DNA of 27,940 nucleotides, taken from assembly GCA_963933975.1 (NCBI GenBank), contig CAWVWE010000028.1, positions 1-27,940 on the forward strand, in the 5' to 3' direction. Source of the DNA: UBA10364 sp905182675 (lineage in GTDB: Bacteria > Bacteroidota > Bacteroidia > Flavobacteriales > Schleiferiaceae). Positions 16,419 to 25,000 of the stretch are shown here, one piece after another. Positions within the stretch are counted from its first letter, which is position 1. Each line of letters starts with the position of its first letter. The position numbers and the translations under genes were made by a program. The notes beneath the pieces were generated by a model, which saw nothing but the letters and a program-made list of their open reading frames with translations, searched no databases and was not told the DNA's origin.

Positions 16419-18332
16419 ATGCGTCATGTTTTCCTAAAGATTGTTGCACTACTTGTTATTGGATTTTACACAAATGCTCAAAACAAGAGTGCAATGAAAA
16501 ATTTTCAAAAGGCAGTGAACGCTTTTTCTCTCGAAAAAAACGAGGAAGCATGGGTGTACTTGACAAGATCTATCGAAAAATCAGACGACAATTATTACCA
16601 GCCTCTAATATATGCTGGAGACAGATCAACGAAAGAAGGGAATTTCAACGAGGCACTTTCTTATTATGATGCTTCCTTGCGTAAGCAAGTTATTTCAAGT
16701 ACTTATCTAAAAAAGAGTCGAGTTGAAAAATATTTATACCGTTGGGAGGAGTCTATTGCAGACTTGAATAGGTATTTAGAGTTAGCTAGATTGACAAATG
16801 ACCGAAGGAAATTAACGGAACAAGAGCTTAAAAATCTCCAGTTTGGAAAGGATTCCTATCAGAAGTTTATAGGCAATGGAGGGATTCTTGAGGTGAAGAA
16901 GCTTCCATTTAGTGACCATAAGATGGAATATTTCCCTTGTATTACTGGAGATGGCAAAACTCTCTATTACACAGCAAGAGAGCTAGATTCCATGAGAACT
17001 GATGAAAATCTTTTCAAAGGATCTAAGACTGAAAAGGGTTGGAGTAGTCATTCTGCTCCAGTGCTTGGCGGATTAAATAGCCCTGGCAATGAGGGGGCCT
17101 CTACGATTAGTGCAGATGGAAATATGATGGTATTTACTGCTTGTGACCGTCCTGAAGGTAAAGGTAGTTGCGACTTATATATGAGTAGATTTCAAGGTTC
17201 TTCTGGTTGGGGTAGGCCAGTGTTATTGAAAGGAGGAGTAAATACACAAGCATGGGAGAGCCAACCATCGCTCGGTCCAGATGGTAGTACACTTTACTTT
17301 GTTAGAGGAAGTAGCAGTCAGAGTCAGAATCATGATATATTCACAGCACAATTAGATGATAGCGGATCTTGGAATGAAGTTCAACGACTTCCTCGTCAAA
17401 TTAATACGGGATCTCGAGAAGGAAGTCCATTTATCCATTTCGATGGAGAGACGTTGTATTTTTCCTCTGAACGTAGCCCCAGTTTAGGTGGGTCTGATTT
17501 TTTTAGATCTAAAAAAATTAATGATACTTCCTGGACAGAGCCTGAAAATCTTGGTTTTCCATTGAATGGTTTTAGCGATGAGTTTTCCTTGGTTATCGAT
17601 CATAAGGGGACAACAGGATATTTTGCATCCAACAGGGAAGGTTTAGTATCTGATTTTACAGCATTATCACCTGACTTAGATTTGTACGAGTTCAGTGTCC
17701 CTGATCATATAAGGCCATCCGTAACCTCGTACGTTAATGCAGTAGTGGTAGACCAGGCCACGGGTAAGCCTATAGGTAACGCTAAGATTTCCGTAACTTC
17801 CTTGACGGCGAATTCTTCTGTTTTCACTGGATATAGTAGTCTGTATACAGGGGAAATACGTCCCATGTTGCAACCTGGAAACATCTATAGCTTTACGGCT
17901 ACAAAAGATGGATATATGCCTTACTCGAACCAATTTACCATTGATGATGATGCCGAAGAAAGGATAGAATTACGAATGCGGAGTGTCGTTAAAGGAGCAT
18001 CCTTTGTTCTTCAGAACATATTTTTTAGTTTGGATAAGAGTGAATTGAAAGATAACAGTCTTTCAGAATTGAATGCATTATTTAATCTACTGGACCAGCA
18101 GGTTGATATATCTGCAGTTATTATTGGTCATACTGATAACCAGGGTTCTGATGACTACAATCAGATACTCAGTGAGGACCGCGCAGAGGCGGTAAAAAAC
18201 TGGCTCGTAGAAAAGGGCATTAACCCTAATAGATTGAGTTCAGAAGGGAGAGGACTTTCAGAGCCTGTCGCTACTAATGAAACAGAGCAGGGCAGGGCAC
18301 AGAATAGACGTACGGAAGTAGTATTGAACTAG
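16419..18332 (+). CDS. TPR / beta-propeller / carboxypeptidase-like / OmpA protein, PorE-like
   Basis: Periplasmic, peptidoglycan-anchored envelope protein with the four-domain order of the T9SS component PorE (P. gingivalis PG1058). After the signal peptide MRHVFLKIVALLVIGFYTNA come TPR-like helices (about 25-130: YAGDRSTKEGNFNEALSYYDAS), PD40/WD40-like beta-propeller repeats (about 150-425: GDGKTLYYTARELDS, ISADGNMMVFTACDRP, LGPDGSTLYFVRG, FDGETLYFSSERSP), a carboxypeptidase-regulatory-like fold (about 433-520: VVVDQATGKPIGNAKISV), and an OmpA-C domain (about 525-637) with GHTDNQGSDDYN (D573) and R588, the expected diaminopimelate-binding pair. There is no lipobox Cys. The frame is open upstream to 16344, but the ATG at 16419 gives the clean signal peptide. 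Many Bacteroidota carry several such paralogues, so identity with PorE is a hypothesis. Its stop overlaps rarA by four bases, convergent. Confidence 0.88.
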   Translation: MRHVFLKIVALLVIGFYTNAQNKSAMKNFQKAVNAFSLEKNEEAWVYLTRSIEKSDDNYYQPLIYAGDRSTKEGNFNEALSYYDASLRKQVISSTYLKKSRVEKYLYRWEESIADLNRYLELARLTNDRRKLTEQELKNLQFGKDSYQKFIGNGGILEVKKLPFSDHKMEYFPCITGDGKTLYYTARELDSMRTDENLFKGSKTEKGWSSHSAPVLGGLNSPGNEGASTISADGNMMVFTACDRPEGKGSCDLYMSRFQGSSGWGRPVLLKGGVNTQAWESQPSLGPDGSTLYFVRGSSSQSQNHDIFTAQLDDSGSWNEVQRLPRQINTGSREGSPFIHFDGETLYFSSERSPSLGGSDFFRSKKINDTSWTEPENLGFPLNGFSDEFSLVIDHKGTTGYFASNREGLVSDFTALSPDLDLYEFSVPDHIRPSVTSYVNAVVVDQATGKPIGNAKISVTSLTANSSVFTGYSSLYTGEIRPMLQPGNIYSFTATKDGYMPYSNQFTIDDDAEERIELRMRSVVKGASFVLQNIFFSLDKSELKDNSLSELNALFNLLDQQVDISAVIIGHTDNQGSDDYNQILSEDRAEAVKNWLVEKGINPNRLSSEGRGLSEPVATNETEQGRAQNRRTEVVLN

Positions 18333-19594
18333 GCTCCATATTTATCCTTCCAAAAGTGTTTCTGAAGCTCGTTGAGTTGATGTTCTTTTGTGTTACCTGC
18401 AGGTTTCCAGAATCTCCTTGAACTCAACTCCACAGGCATAAACTCTTGTTCTACAAAATTCTGTGGGTAATCATGGGAATATAAATATCCCTTTGAATGG
18501 CCTAAATCTTTAGCCAATTCTGTTGGCGCATTTTTCAGCGCATCAGGAACTGGGAGGGCACCTGAACTGCGAACCTCCTCCTGAGCGTTATTAATTGCCT
18601 TGTACGCACTATTAGACTTTGGAGATGTAGCGAGGTAAATGACACATTGGCTTAAAATGATTCTGCTCTCAGGCCATCCTACACGCTCTACTGCACTGAA
18701 AGTTTCGTTGGCCATCATGAGGGCATTCGGATTTGCTAGTCCAATATCCTCTGCAGCAGAAATAATTAATCGTCGTGCTATGAATTTAACATCCTCACCA
18801 CCTTCTATCATGCGAGCTAAGTAATAAACAGACGCCTGAGGATCTGATCCACGTATAGATTTAATAAAGGCAGAGACTACATTATAATGTTCATCACCTC
18901 CTTTGTCATATCTAATTTGAGCATTAGAAAGAATGTTTTTAGCAAAGGTCTCATCTATTTCTACGCCTTCCTTTCCTTGCTGAAAGCAGAGCTCAATAAG
19001 GTTGTATAGCTTTCGAGCATCCCCAACAGATTGTTTAATCAAGAACTCATGCGCTGTTATTTTTAGATCGTGTTCCTGAGCATATGGAATATCATTAGCT
19101 AAATCAATCATACTAGACAGGTCTTGTACATTGTGAGGATTTAGCACATAGACTTGCATTCGGGATAATAGTGCTGCGTTGATTTCGAAACTTGGGTTTT
19201 CTGTTGTGGCACCGATTAATGTAATATAACCCCGTTCAACGGCATGAAGTAGACTGTCTTGTTGTCCTTTATTGAACCGATGTATTTCATCTATAAATAG
19301 TATGGGACGCTTTGTGTCAAATAGATTTTTTTTCTCAGCGGTAGCAAGAACCTCTCTGACATCTTTAACGCCAGAGTTTACTGCGCTTAGGGTATATAAG
19401 GGTGCATCTAATTCTTTTGCAAGCAATAAAGCGAGTGTGGTTTTTCCAACTCCCGGTGGCCCCCAAAGAATAATAGAAGGGAGTCTTCCTATTTGCAAAC
19501 TCTTGCGCAGTGCGCCATTTTGACCTACTAAGTGTTCTTGGCCCAAATATTGGGTCAAGTCTTTTGGGCGGAGCTGTTCTGCTAACGGTTTCAT
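18329..19594 (-). CDS. rarA: Replication-associated recombination protein A, AAA+ ATPase (RarA/MgsA)
   Basis: AAA+ ATPase acting at stalled replication forks, related to clamp loaders and RuvB. At 421 residues it is full length. Visible are the N-terminal PLAEQLRPKDLTQYLGQEHL, Walker A GPPGVGKT at 45-52, Walker B ILFIDEIHRFN (D102, E103), sensor 1 GATTENPSFEINAALLSR, and a C-terminal tetramerisation region with FIKSIRGSDPQASVYYLARM and KNAPTELAKDLGH. The start ATG at 19594 is 26 bases from the divergent rhomboid ATG. TACTTTCG (minus strand, 19606-19599) is a one-mismatch -7 box placed so that the transcript would begin almost at the start codon. Its 3' end overlaps the PorE-like gene by four bases. 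Confidence 0.97.
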   Translation of the reverse strand: MKPLAEQLRPKDLTQYLGQEHLVGQNGALRKSLQIGRLPSIILWGPPGVGKTTLALLLAKELDAPLYTLSAVNSGVKDVREVLATAEKKNLFDTKRPILFIDEIHRFNKGQQDSLLHAVERGYITLIGATTENPSFEINAALLSRMQVYVLNPHNVQDLSSMIDLANDIPYAQEHDLKITAHEFLIKQSVGDARKLYNLIELCFQQGKEGVEIDETFAKNILSNAQIRYDKGGDEHYNVVSAFIKSIRGSDPQASVYYLARMIEGGEDVKFIARRLIISAAEDIGLANPNALMMANETFSAVERVGWPESRIILSQCVIYLATSPKSNSAYKAINNAQEEVRSSGALPVPDALKNAPTELAKDLGHSKGYLYSHDYPQNFVEQEFMPVELSSRRFWKPAGNTKEHQLNELQKHFWKDKYGA

Positions 19595-19620
19595 ACCCCG
19601 AAAGTAACTATCTTTTTGCT

Positions 19621-20367
19621 ATGTCTGATTGGAGTAAATATGGAATTCATAAAGGTCTTTTCCTCTGGCCCGGGATATGGGTGTCTTTAGCATGGTTTGT
19701 ATTTGGAATAGAGCAAGTCTTCCATTTTGACTGGGGGAAATATGGCGTTCTTCCTGGAAATATTCAGCATTGGTATGGCGTTTTAACACTGCCTTGGCTC
19801 CATGGAGATGTAAATCATATCATAAGCAACACGATAAGCTTGTTTTTTGTAGGGTCTCTAGTGCGCTATAGCTTTCCTACGTTATTTGATAAGATTTGGC
19901 TGCTGAGCTGGATTGTCCCAGGTATTGCACTTTGGTTTATTGGACGGCCAAACTACCATATTGGTGCCAGTGCCTGGTTGTATGCCCTTGTGAGCTTTGT
20001 GTTTTTCAGCGGTATTATTAGAATGCATACCAGGTTATTAGCACAGAGTATGCTGATGGTATTCCTCTATGGTTCTTTTGTTTGGGGAGTATTACCGCAT
20101 GATCCTACGATAAGTTACGAAGGTCATTTGAGTGGGGCTATTGTAGGGTTAGTTTTAGCGGTATGGTACAGGAAAATTGACCCGATTCAAACACTTAAAA
20201 ACCCAACCTATGTGGATTCAGAAGTTGCCTGGGAGGATTGGAAGGATCCAATGGACAGAAATCTAATCTTTGAGGAGGTCAAAGGTGCTTCTGGTACAAC
20301 GTTGCCACCGCGACTAGGGCAGCAGTTTCTGTACGAAGACGGCTCTTCCCCAGATCAACTGGCATAA
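19621..20367 (+). CDS. Rhomboid-family intramembrane serine protease
   Basis: Polytopic inner-membrane protease of the rhomboid family; substrate unknown. The catalytic features are the H61-x4-H66-x3-N70 pattern in HGDVNHIISN, Ser117 in HIGASAWLY (GxSx) and His169 in EGHLSGAIVG. About six hydrophobic segments are seen, including WPGIWVSLAWFVFGIEQVF, IWLLSWIVPGIALWFIG, AWLYALVSFVFFSGII and SGAIVGLVLAVWY. The open frame begins at 19510, but that part runs antisense through rarA, so the ATG at 19621 (MSDWSKYG) is chosen; protein length is 248. After the last membrane segment there is a soluble tail of about 60 residues, the last about 29 of which lie antisense to the conserved end of rsmE (89-base overlap). 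The tail is therefore probably not under strong constraint of its own. Confidence 0.92.
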   Translation: MSDWSKYGIHKGLFLWPGIWVSLAWFVFGIEQVFHFDWGKYGVLPGNIQHWYGVLTLPWLHGDVNHIISNTISLFFVGSLVRYSFPTLFDKIWLLSWIVPGIALWFIGRPNYHIGASAWLYALVSFVFFSGIIRMHTRLLAQSMLMVFLYGSFVWGVLPHDPTISYEGHLSGAIVGLVLAVWYRKIDPIQTLKNPTYVDSEVAWEDWKDPMDRNLIFEEVKGASGTTLPPRLGQQFLYEDGSSPDQLA

Positions 20368-20974
20368 TCCCTTTCTTAACAGCCCATTGTATTTCTTTTT
20401 GAGAGAAGTCACCTTCAGGACCTATCATGATAGTAATGGGTCCAGTTTGATTCGCTATCTGGTCTTTGAAAGATTGTTTGATACCTAGATCGCAATGTGC
20501 TATATAACCTGAGGTTCGACTCTCAATAAATTCGCTAAACGTAATTAATGGTGAGATTGAAACTAAGGCTCCTTTGAGACTTTGCTTGGTAGCACTAAGT
20601 GCGATTTTCTCGAGCCTTCCGGGTTTCAAAATGCGCCGCTCACTATGATCGCAGAGGATGGGTATAATTCTTGTGATTCCCATTTCTACTGCCTTTTCAA
20701 CAAACCACTCCATTCTATCCATCTGTTTCGTAGGTGCAATAGCAACAGTTAGGTCATAGTTGAAATTCCCAAAGCGTTCTTCTATAAGTTCGAAATTACC
20801 AGAAACCATTTGCTTTGACGCAAATTGAATATGACCCTGGTAAAGAGGGCCGTTTCCTGTGATGAAATGTATGGTGTCGCCAACTTGCTTTCTTAATACA
20901 CGGACGCAATGGTTGATTTCATGCTCATGGAGATGAAATCTATCGTCTTTTATGTATCCATGAAATAGTTGCAT
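20279..20974 (-). CDS. rsmE: 16S rRNA (uracil-1498-N3)-methyltransferase
   Basis: SPOUT-family SAM methyltransferase that methylates U1498 of 16S rRNA. At 231 residues it has normal length. An N-terminal PUA-like RNA-binding part contains EHEINHCVRVLRKQVGD; the knotted SPOUT domain shows KQMDRMEWFVEKAVEMGITRIIPI, IMIGPEGDFSQKEI, and the C-terminal LGKSRLRTETAALVAV, which binds SAM. The last 89 bases overlap the convergent rhomboid gene. The conserved motif lies inside that overlap, so rsmE is the constrained partner. Its upstream gap to the tsaD stop is 74 bases and holds a small hairpin; only one-mismatch -7 boxes such as TACGTTTT are seen there. Confidence 0.96.
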   Translation of the reverse strand: MQLFHGYIKDDRFHLHEHEINHCVRVLRKQVGDTIHFITGNGPLYQGHIQFASKQMVSGNFELIEERFGNFNYDLTVAIAPTKQMDRMEWFVEKAVEMGITRIIPILCDHSERRILKPGRLEKIALSATKQSLKGALVSISPLITFSEFIESRTSGYIAHCDLGIKQSFKDQIANQTGPITIMIGPEGDFSQKEIQWAVKKGIMPVDLGKSRLRTETAALVAVATLYQKHL

Positions 20975-21032
20975 GATAAGATCTAAGAGTTTGAGATATT
21001 AGCTAAGTCAAAAGTGCATCTTTTTGGATTCG

Positions 21033-21050
21033 AAAAACGTACAATACGTT
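21033..21050 (-). terminator. Weak hairpin at the tsaD 3' end
   Basis: On the minus strand AACGTA (21050-21045), TTG and TACGTT (21041-21036) form a six-base-pair stem overlapping the tsaD TAA, followed by TTT. It is short and AT-rich, so it could be a weak terminator or read-through site between tsaD and rsmE. A chance inverted repeat is also possible. Confidence 0.35.
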
Positions 21051-22071
21051 AAAATTTAATTTTAGCTGATGCTGAAATACTCAATGGAGCCTCTTTGCCG
21101 GCTAGCAGGTTATAGTAACCAGCGATTCCGATCATGGCTGCATTGTCCATGGTATACTGAATAGGAGGAAGGTAAACCGTTAAATTTTTATCAGTTCCCA
21201 GTTTTGTTAAACGATTTCTAAGTCCTGAGTTAGCACTGACTCCTCCGGCAATAGCAACATGCTTAATACCGTAGTCCTTCACCGCCAACTCAAGTTTTTT
21301 AAACAATACATCGAGCAATGCATTTTGGTAACTCGCACATATGTCGTTTAAGTGTTTAGAGACAAAATCGGGGTCTTCCTTTACCTTCTTCTGAAGATTA
21401 TATAAAAAGCTGGTCTTCATTCCTGAAAAACTGAAGTTATATCCATCTACCAAACTTCTACCAAAGGCCATGAAACCTGAGTTACCTGTCTGGGCAAGTT
21501 TATCTATGACAGGGCCACCGGGATAGGGTAGTCCTAGTATTTTAGCTGCCTTATCGAAAGCTTCACCCACCGCATCATCAATAGTCTCTCCAAGTATATC
21601 CATGGCTTTTGGACCCTTCACCAATACCAATTGTGTGTGTCCTCCACTGACGGTTAGGCATATAAATGGAAACGATATTGGGGTAATGGGATGGGCATCT
21701 TCAATGAGATGTGCCAAAATGTGTGCATGCATGTGGTGAACCGGTACCAATGGAATATCCAAGGCAAGCGCTAAACTCTTTGCAAATGAGGTTCCTACAA
21801 GCAGTGAACCCATCAATCCGGGACCATTTGTAAATGCTATGGCATGTAGCTGTGAAGGTTTGATATTCGCTACCTTTAATGCTCGGTCTACTACCGGTAC
21901 AATATTTTGCTGATGCGCCCTAGAGGCTAATTCAGGAACAACACCACCATAAGCTGTATGCACCTCTTGAGATGCCACTTCATTAGAAAGTACTTTATTG
22001 CCGTACAGCACTGCCGCGCTTGTGTCGTCGCAGCTACTTTCTATTGCTAAGATGTAAGGTATTTGCTCCAT
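21049..22071 (-). CDS. tsaD: tRNA N6-adenosine threonylcarbamoyltransferase
   Basis: ASKHA-fold enzyme that transfers the threonylcarbamoyl group from TC-AMP to A37 of ANN-decoding tRNAs, with TsaB and TsaE. Visible are the N-terminal AIESSCDDTSAAV, the metal ligands H113 and H117 in HHMHAHILAH, TVSGGHTQLV, DDAVGEAFDKAAKILGLPYPGG, and VAIAGGVSANSGLR. The frame continues to 22134, but the extra 21 residues lie antisense to the tamB N-terminus and have no family similarity. The ATG at 22071 gives MEQIPYILAIESS, a normal start, and 340 residues. That ATG overlaps the tamB ATG within CCATGG. The substrate-making enzyme Sua5 is encoded at 5141-6088 of this window, in a separate unit. Confidence 0.96.
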   Translation of the reverse strand: MEQIPYILAIESSCDDTSAAVLYGNKVLSNEVASQEVHTAYGGVVPELASRAHQQNIVPVVDRALKVANIKPSQLHAIAFTNGPGLMGSLLVGTSFAKSLALALDIPLVPVHHMHAHILAHLIEDAHPITPISFPFICLTVSGGHTQLVLVKGPKAMDILGETIDDAVGEAFDKAAKILGLPYPGGPVIDKLAQTGNSGFMAFGRSLVDGYNFSFSGMKTSFLYNLQKKVKEDPDFVSKHLNDICASYQNALLDVLFKKLELAVKDYGIKHVAIAGGVSANSGLRNRLTKLGTDKNLTVYLPPIQYTMDNAAMIGIAGYYNLLAGKEAPLSISASAKIKF

Positions 22072-25000
22072 GGAAGATTCAAAATTACCACAAAGAAAAT
22101 TTACTACACTACGAAGGGTGCTGTTCTTATGCACTCTTTTTGTCGTAGTGGTAATAGGTGGCTTGTTTGGGTTATTTAATTCAAGCTCACTTCAACAGCG
22201 CCTATTCCACCACTATGTTTCACCTGGTTTAGTTAAGAATGAAATTGACATTAGTTTTTCTCAGTTGAAATACGTGTTCCCAAATTCTTTCAAGATTGAT
22301 TCTAGCTCACTTTCATATAGAGATACAATACTCCTAGAATTAGGTACTGTTTATATAGACGACTTAGATTGGATAGGGGGCATTAAAATTCAAGAAATAC
22401 GGTTAGAAGCGCTTAATATAAAACGTTCTATTGAAGATCCGTGGGTAACCAGTTTGCTAGATGAATTCAACGCTGCGGAGTCCTCTCAAAGTGTGGAACT
22501 CCTTCCTTTTAAACTTGCGGTAGATACTTGGAAACTTCAAAGTCTAGAGTTTTTTAATGCGACAGACACTGTGAATGCGGGTATAAATGGACTTGAATTT
22601 GTTGGCGATCCGCAGGAAATCAGAGCGCAGAAATTGAATATTTCATTACAATACAGAGGAATGGAATTCTTCACAGAGCTTGATCGTATTGACGTTTCTT
22701 CGGGTTACGAATTTTCGGCAGTACTTAGAATTAGAGAAAATGATATAGGCCTTTTAAGCGCGGAGATAAAATATTCTATGGATAGTTCATCAGTGTTGGG
22801 TGAAGTTGTTTTGGTGAACGAGCCAATCGTACCATATCCTAATATGGATGTGGTTGAAGAGTTCCTTTCTGGAAGTCGATTGACATTTTCTGGTAGGATA
22901 AAAGAAAACATGATTTATGGCAATATGTCAATTGATCAATCCCTGTATAATGCTCAGGGACAGTTGGAATGGAATATAGATTCCGCCGTATTATCCGCGC
23001 AGGCCTTTGCTTATCCCTCCACATCGATCTATACAACCGATTTATTAAAGGGGTACAGCGATTTTTGGAATCAATTTTCTCCCGAGTCTCTAGATGTTCA
23101 ATTGAAAACAGATTTTAAGGAATTAATGGCATTTGAGATCGTATTAAATGATGGTGTAAACAGCGCCTCCGTGGCAGTACCTCACCTAAACGAACCAGTT
23201 CGTATCCATGCACGTTTGCCTCAGATTAGCTTGGGACCGTTGACAGGATTAGAACTCAAGTCTGTGATTTATCCTGATCTAAAATCAGTGATGGCGTTTA
23301 AAGAATTTAAGGTTAATACGGTGTCGCCAGAATTGGTACTCAACGATTCTATCATAAAAGGCCTTAGTTTTTCCTATGTACACGCTGAAAATCTAGATTC
23401 CGTTTGGCTCAGTTGTTTGGATGACCAATTGGATTTGGATGGGTATGCAATCCTGATGGATGAGCGAATAAGTACATCATTGCATCTTAACCAGGTAGGT
23501 TTATACCTTTTCGATCCATTAGATACGGCTCAGTACTTGAGTGCCGATCTACAAGGAGATTTCACCCTAGATGGTAATGGTTACGTAAAACTGAGTGACC
23601 TGCTACTCGAAAGAGCTAATGATGTCGTATTCATGCGCGAATTTCAGGTGACACATGTTAGCAGTAGGTATAATCGAAGTTTCGCAGTACAAAGTGATGT
23701 TTTAACAGGTTTTATCGAAGGGCAATGGGATTTTAAGGATGTCACATTCTTGAGCGATCAAGTCGTGCAGCATGTTATTGGACAAAAAAATCTAAGTTGG
23801 GAACCTTCTTCCTTTAAATTTGAGATTAATGCAGGAAGTACAGACTGGTTGACCGACTTGTTGCACCTGAATGCACATCTCTCACAAGAATCATATCTCT
23901 TTGGCCTTTACGATGGGCCTAACAATCGATGGTCCATTACAGCAGATGTTCCAAAATTTCAGATGGGTAAGATCTCTGCAAATGATTTTTATTTAAACTC
24001 TAGTCAAATTATTGACGAAAACTCCACCGCATTTAGAGCAAGTCAAATCGACTATGGCAAAAACACGTTAGATACCGTATTTATATCAAGCCAAGGGGCT
24101 AAGTTGGAGCATCAGGTCGAGGTCTTAATTAGTCTTAGGGATAGTATTCCGTCTACATTAGACCTACGCGCTAACTATGGTAAGGGCTGGGCGGAAGTGA
24201 TTCAAAGTGATTTCAATATAGGGAAGTCGGATTTTTCGTTGAACAAGTCGTCCATTGTAAAATGGAACCAAAAGTTATGGTCCATTGACTCATTAGGCTT
24301 CAATAATTCGGAGGGGGAGTTATGGATAGATACCAAAGAGGTAGGTCCCAACAAGAACATAACCAATGTTCACCTAAGCGGAGTTGAGTCTGAACTATTG
24401 AACTACATCATTCGGGATCCTGACGCAGTGTTGTCAGGTCAGCTAAGCTTGAATGCCACAGCCTCAAATTCACTATCATCTCCGGCATTAATTGCGAACA
24501 TTGTATATGATGACTTCGGTTTGAATGATACCTATTACGGTCGATTTACTTCAAACTTGCAATGGAATGATGATGGACACATTTTTTCACAGGGTCAGCT
24601 TTTAAACAAGGGTGAGAGTGCCTTCAATTATGGTGGACATTATGATATAGAGGACGATGAGATTGATATACGTGTAAGTCTGAATGACTTAGACATTAGT
24701 GCTGCTACTCCCTTTTTACATGGGGTCATGACCAATCTTCGGGGAAAATTAGAGGGGGGCATTTCCATATATGGTCCTAGAGATGAATGGAATATAAGTG
24801 GTTCCATGGTTTTGAAAAATGGCCAGTTTAACATCCCTTCAGTCGGATCAGAATTATCCACCATGGAACCAGCTGACATCCGGATTACAAATACCATCAT
24901 TGAGTTGGATTCAACACAGTTCTATGTACCCGCAGACAGCACGTTGGCTTGGGCATGGGGTAGTTTGTCCCACAATAATTTTAAAGACTTAAATTTTGAC

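Noticed and set aside
19510..19620. Upstream extension of the rhomboid frame by 37 residues
   Set aside because: It is antisense to the rarA N-terminal coding region and contains no rhomboid feature; the ATG at 19621 fits the gap between the divergent genes.
22072..22134. Upstream extension of tsaD by 21 residues
   Set aside because: It is antisense to the tamB membrane segment and upstream of the predicted transcript start; TsaD proteins normally begin close to the AIESSCDDT motif.
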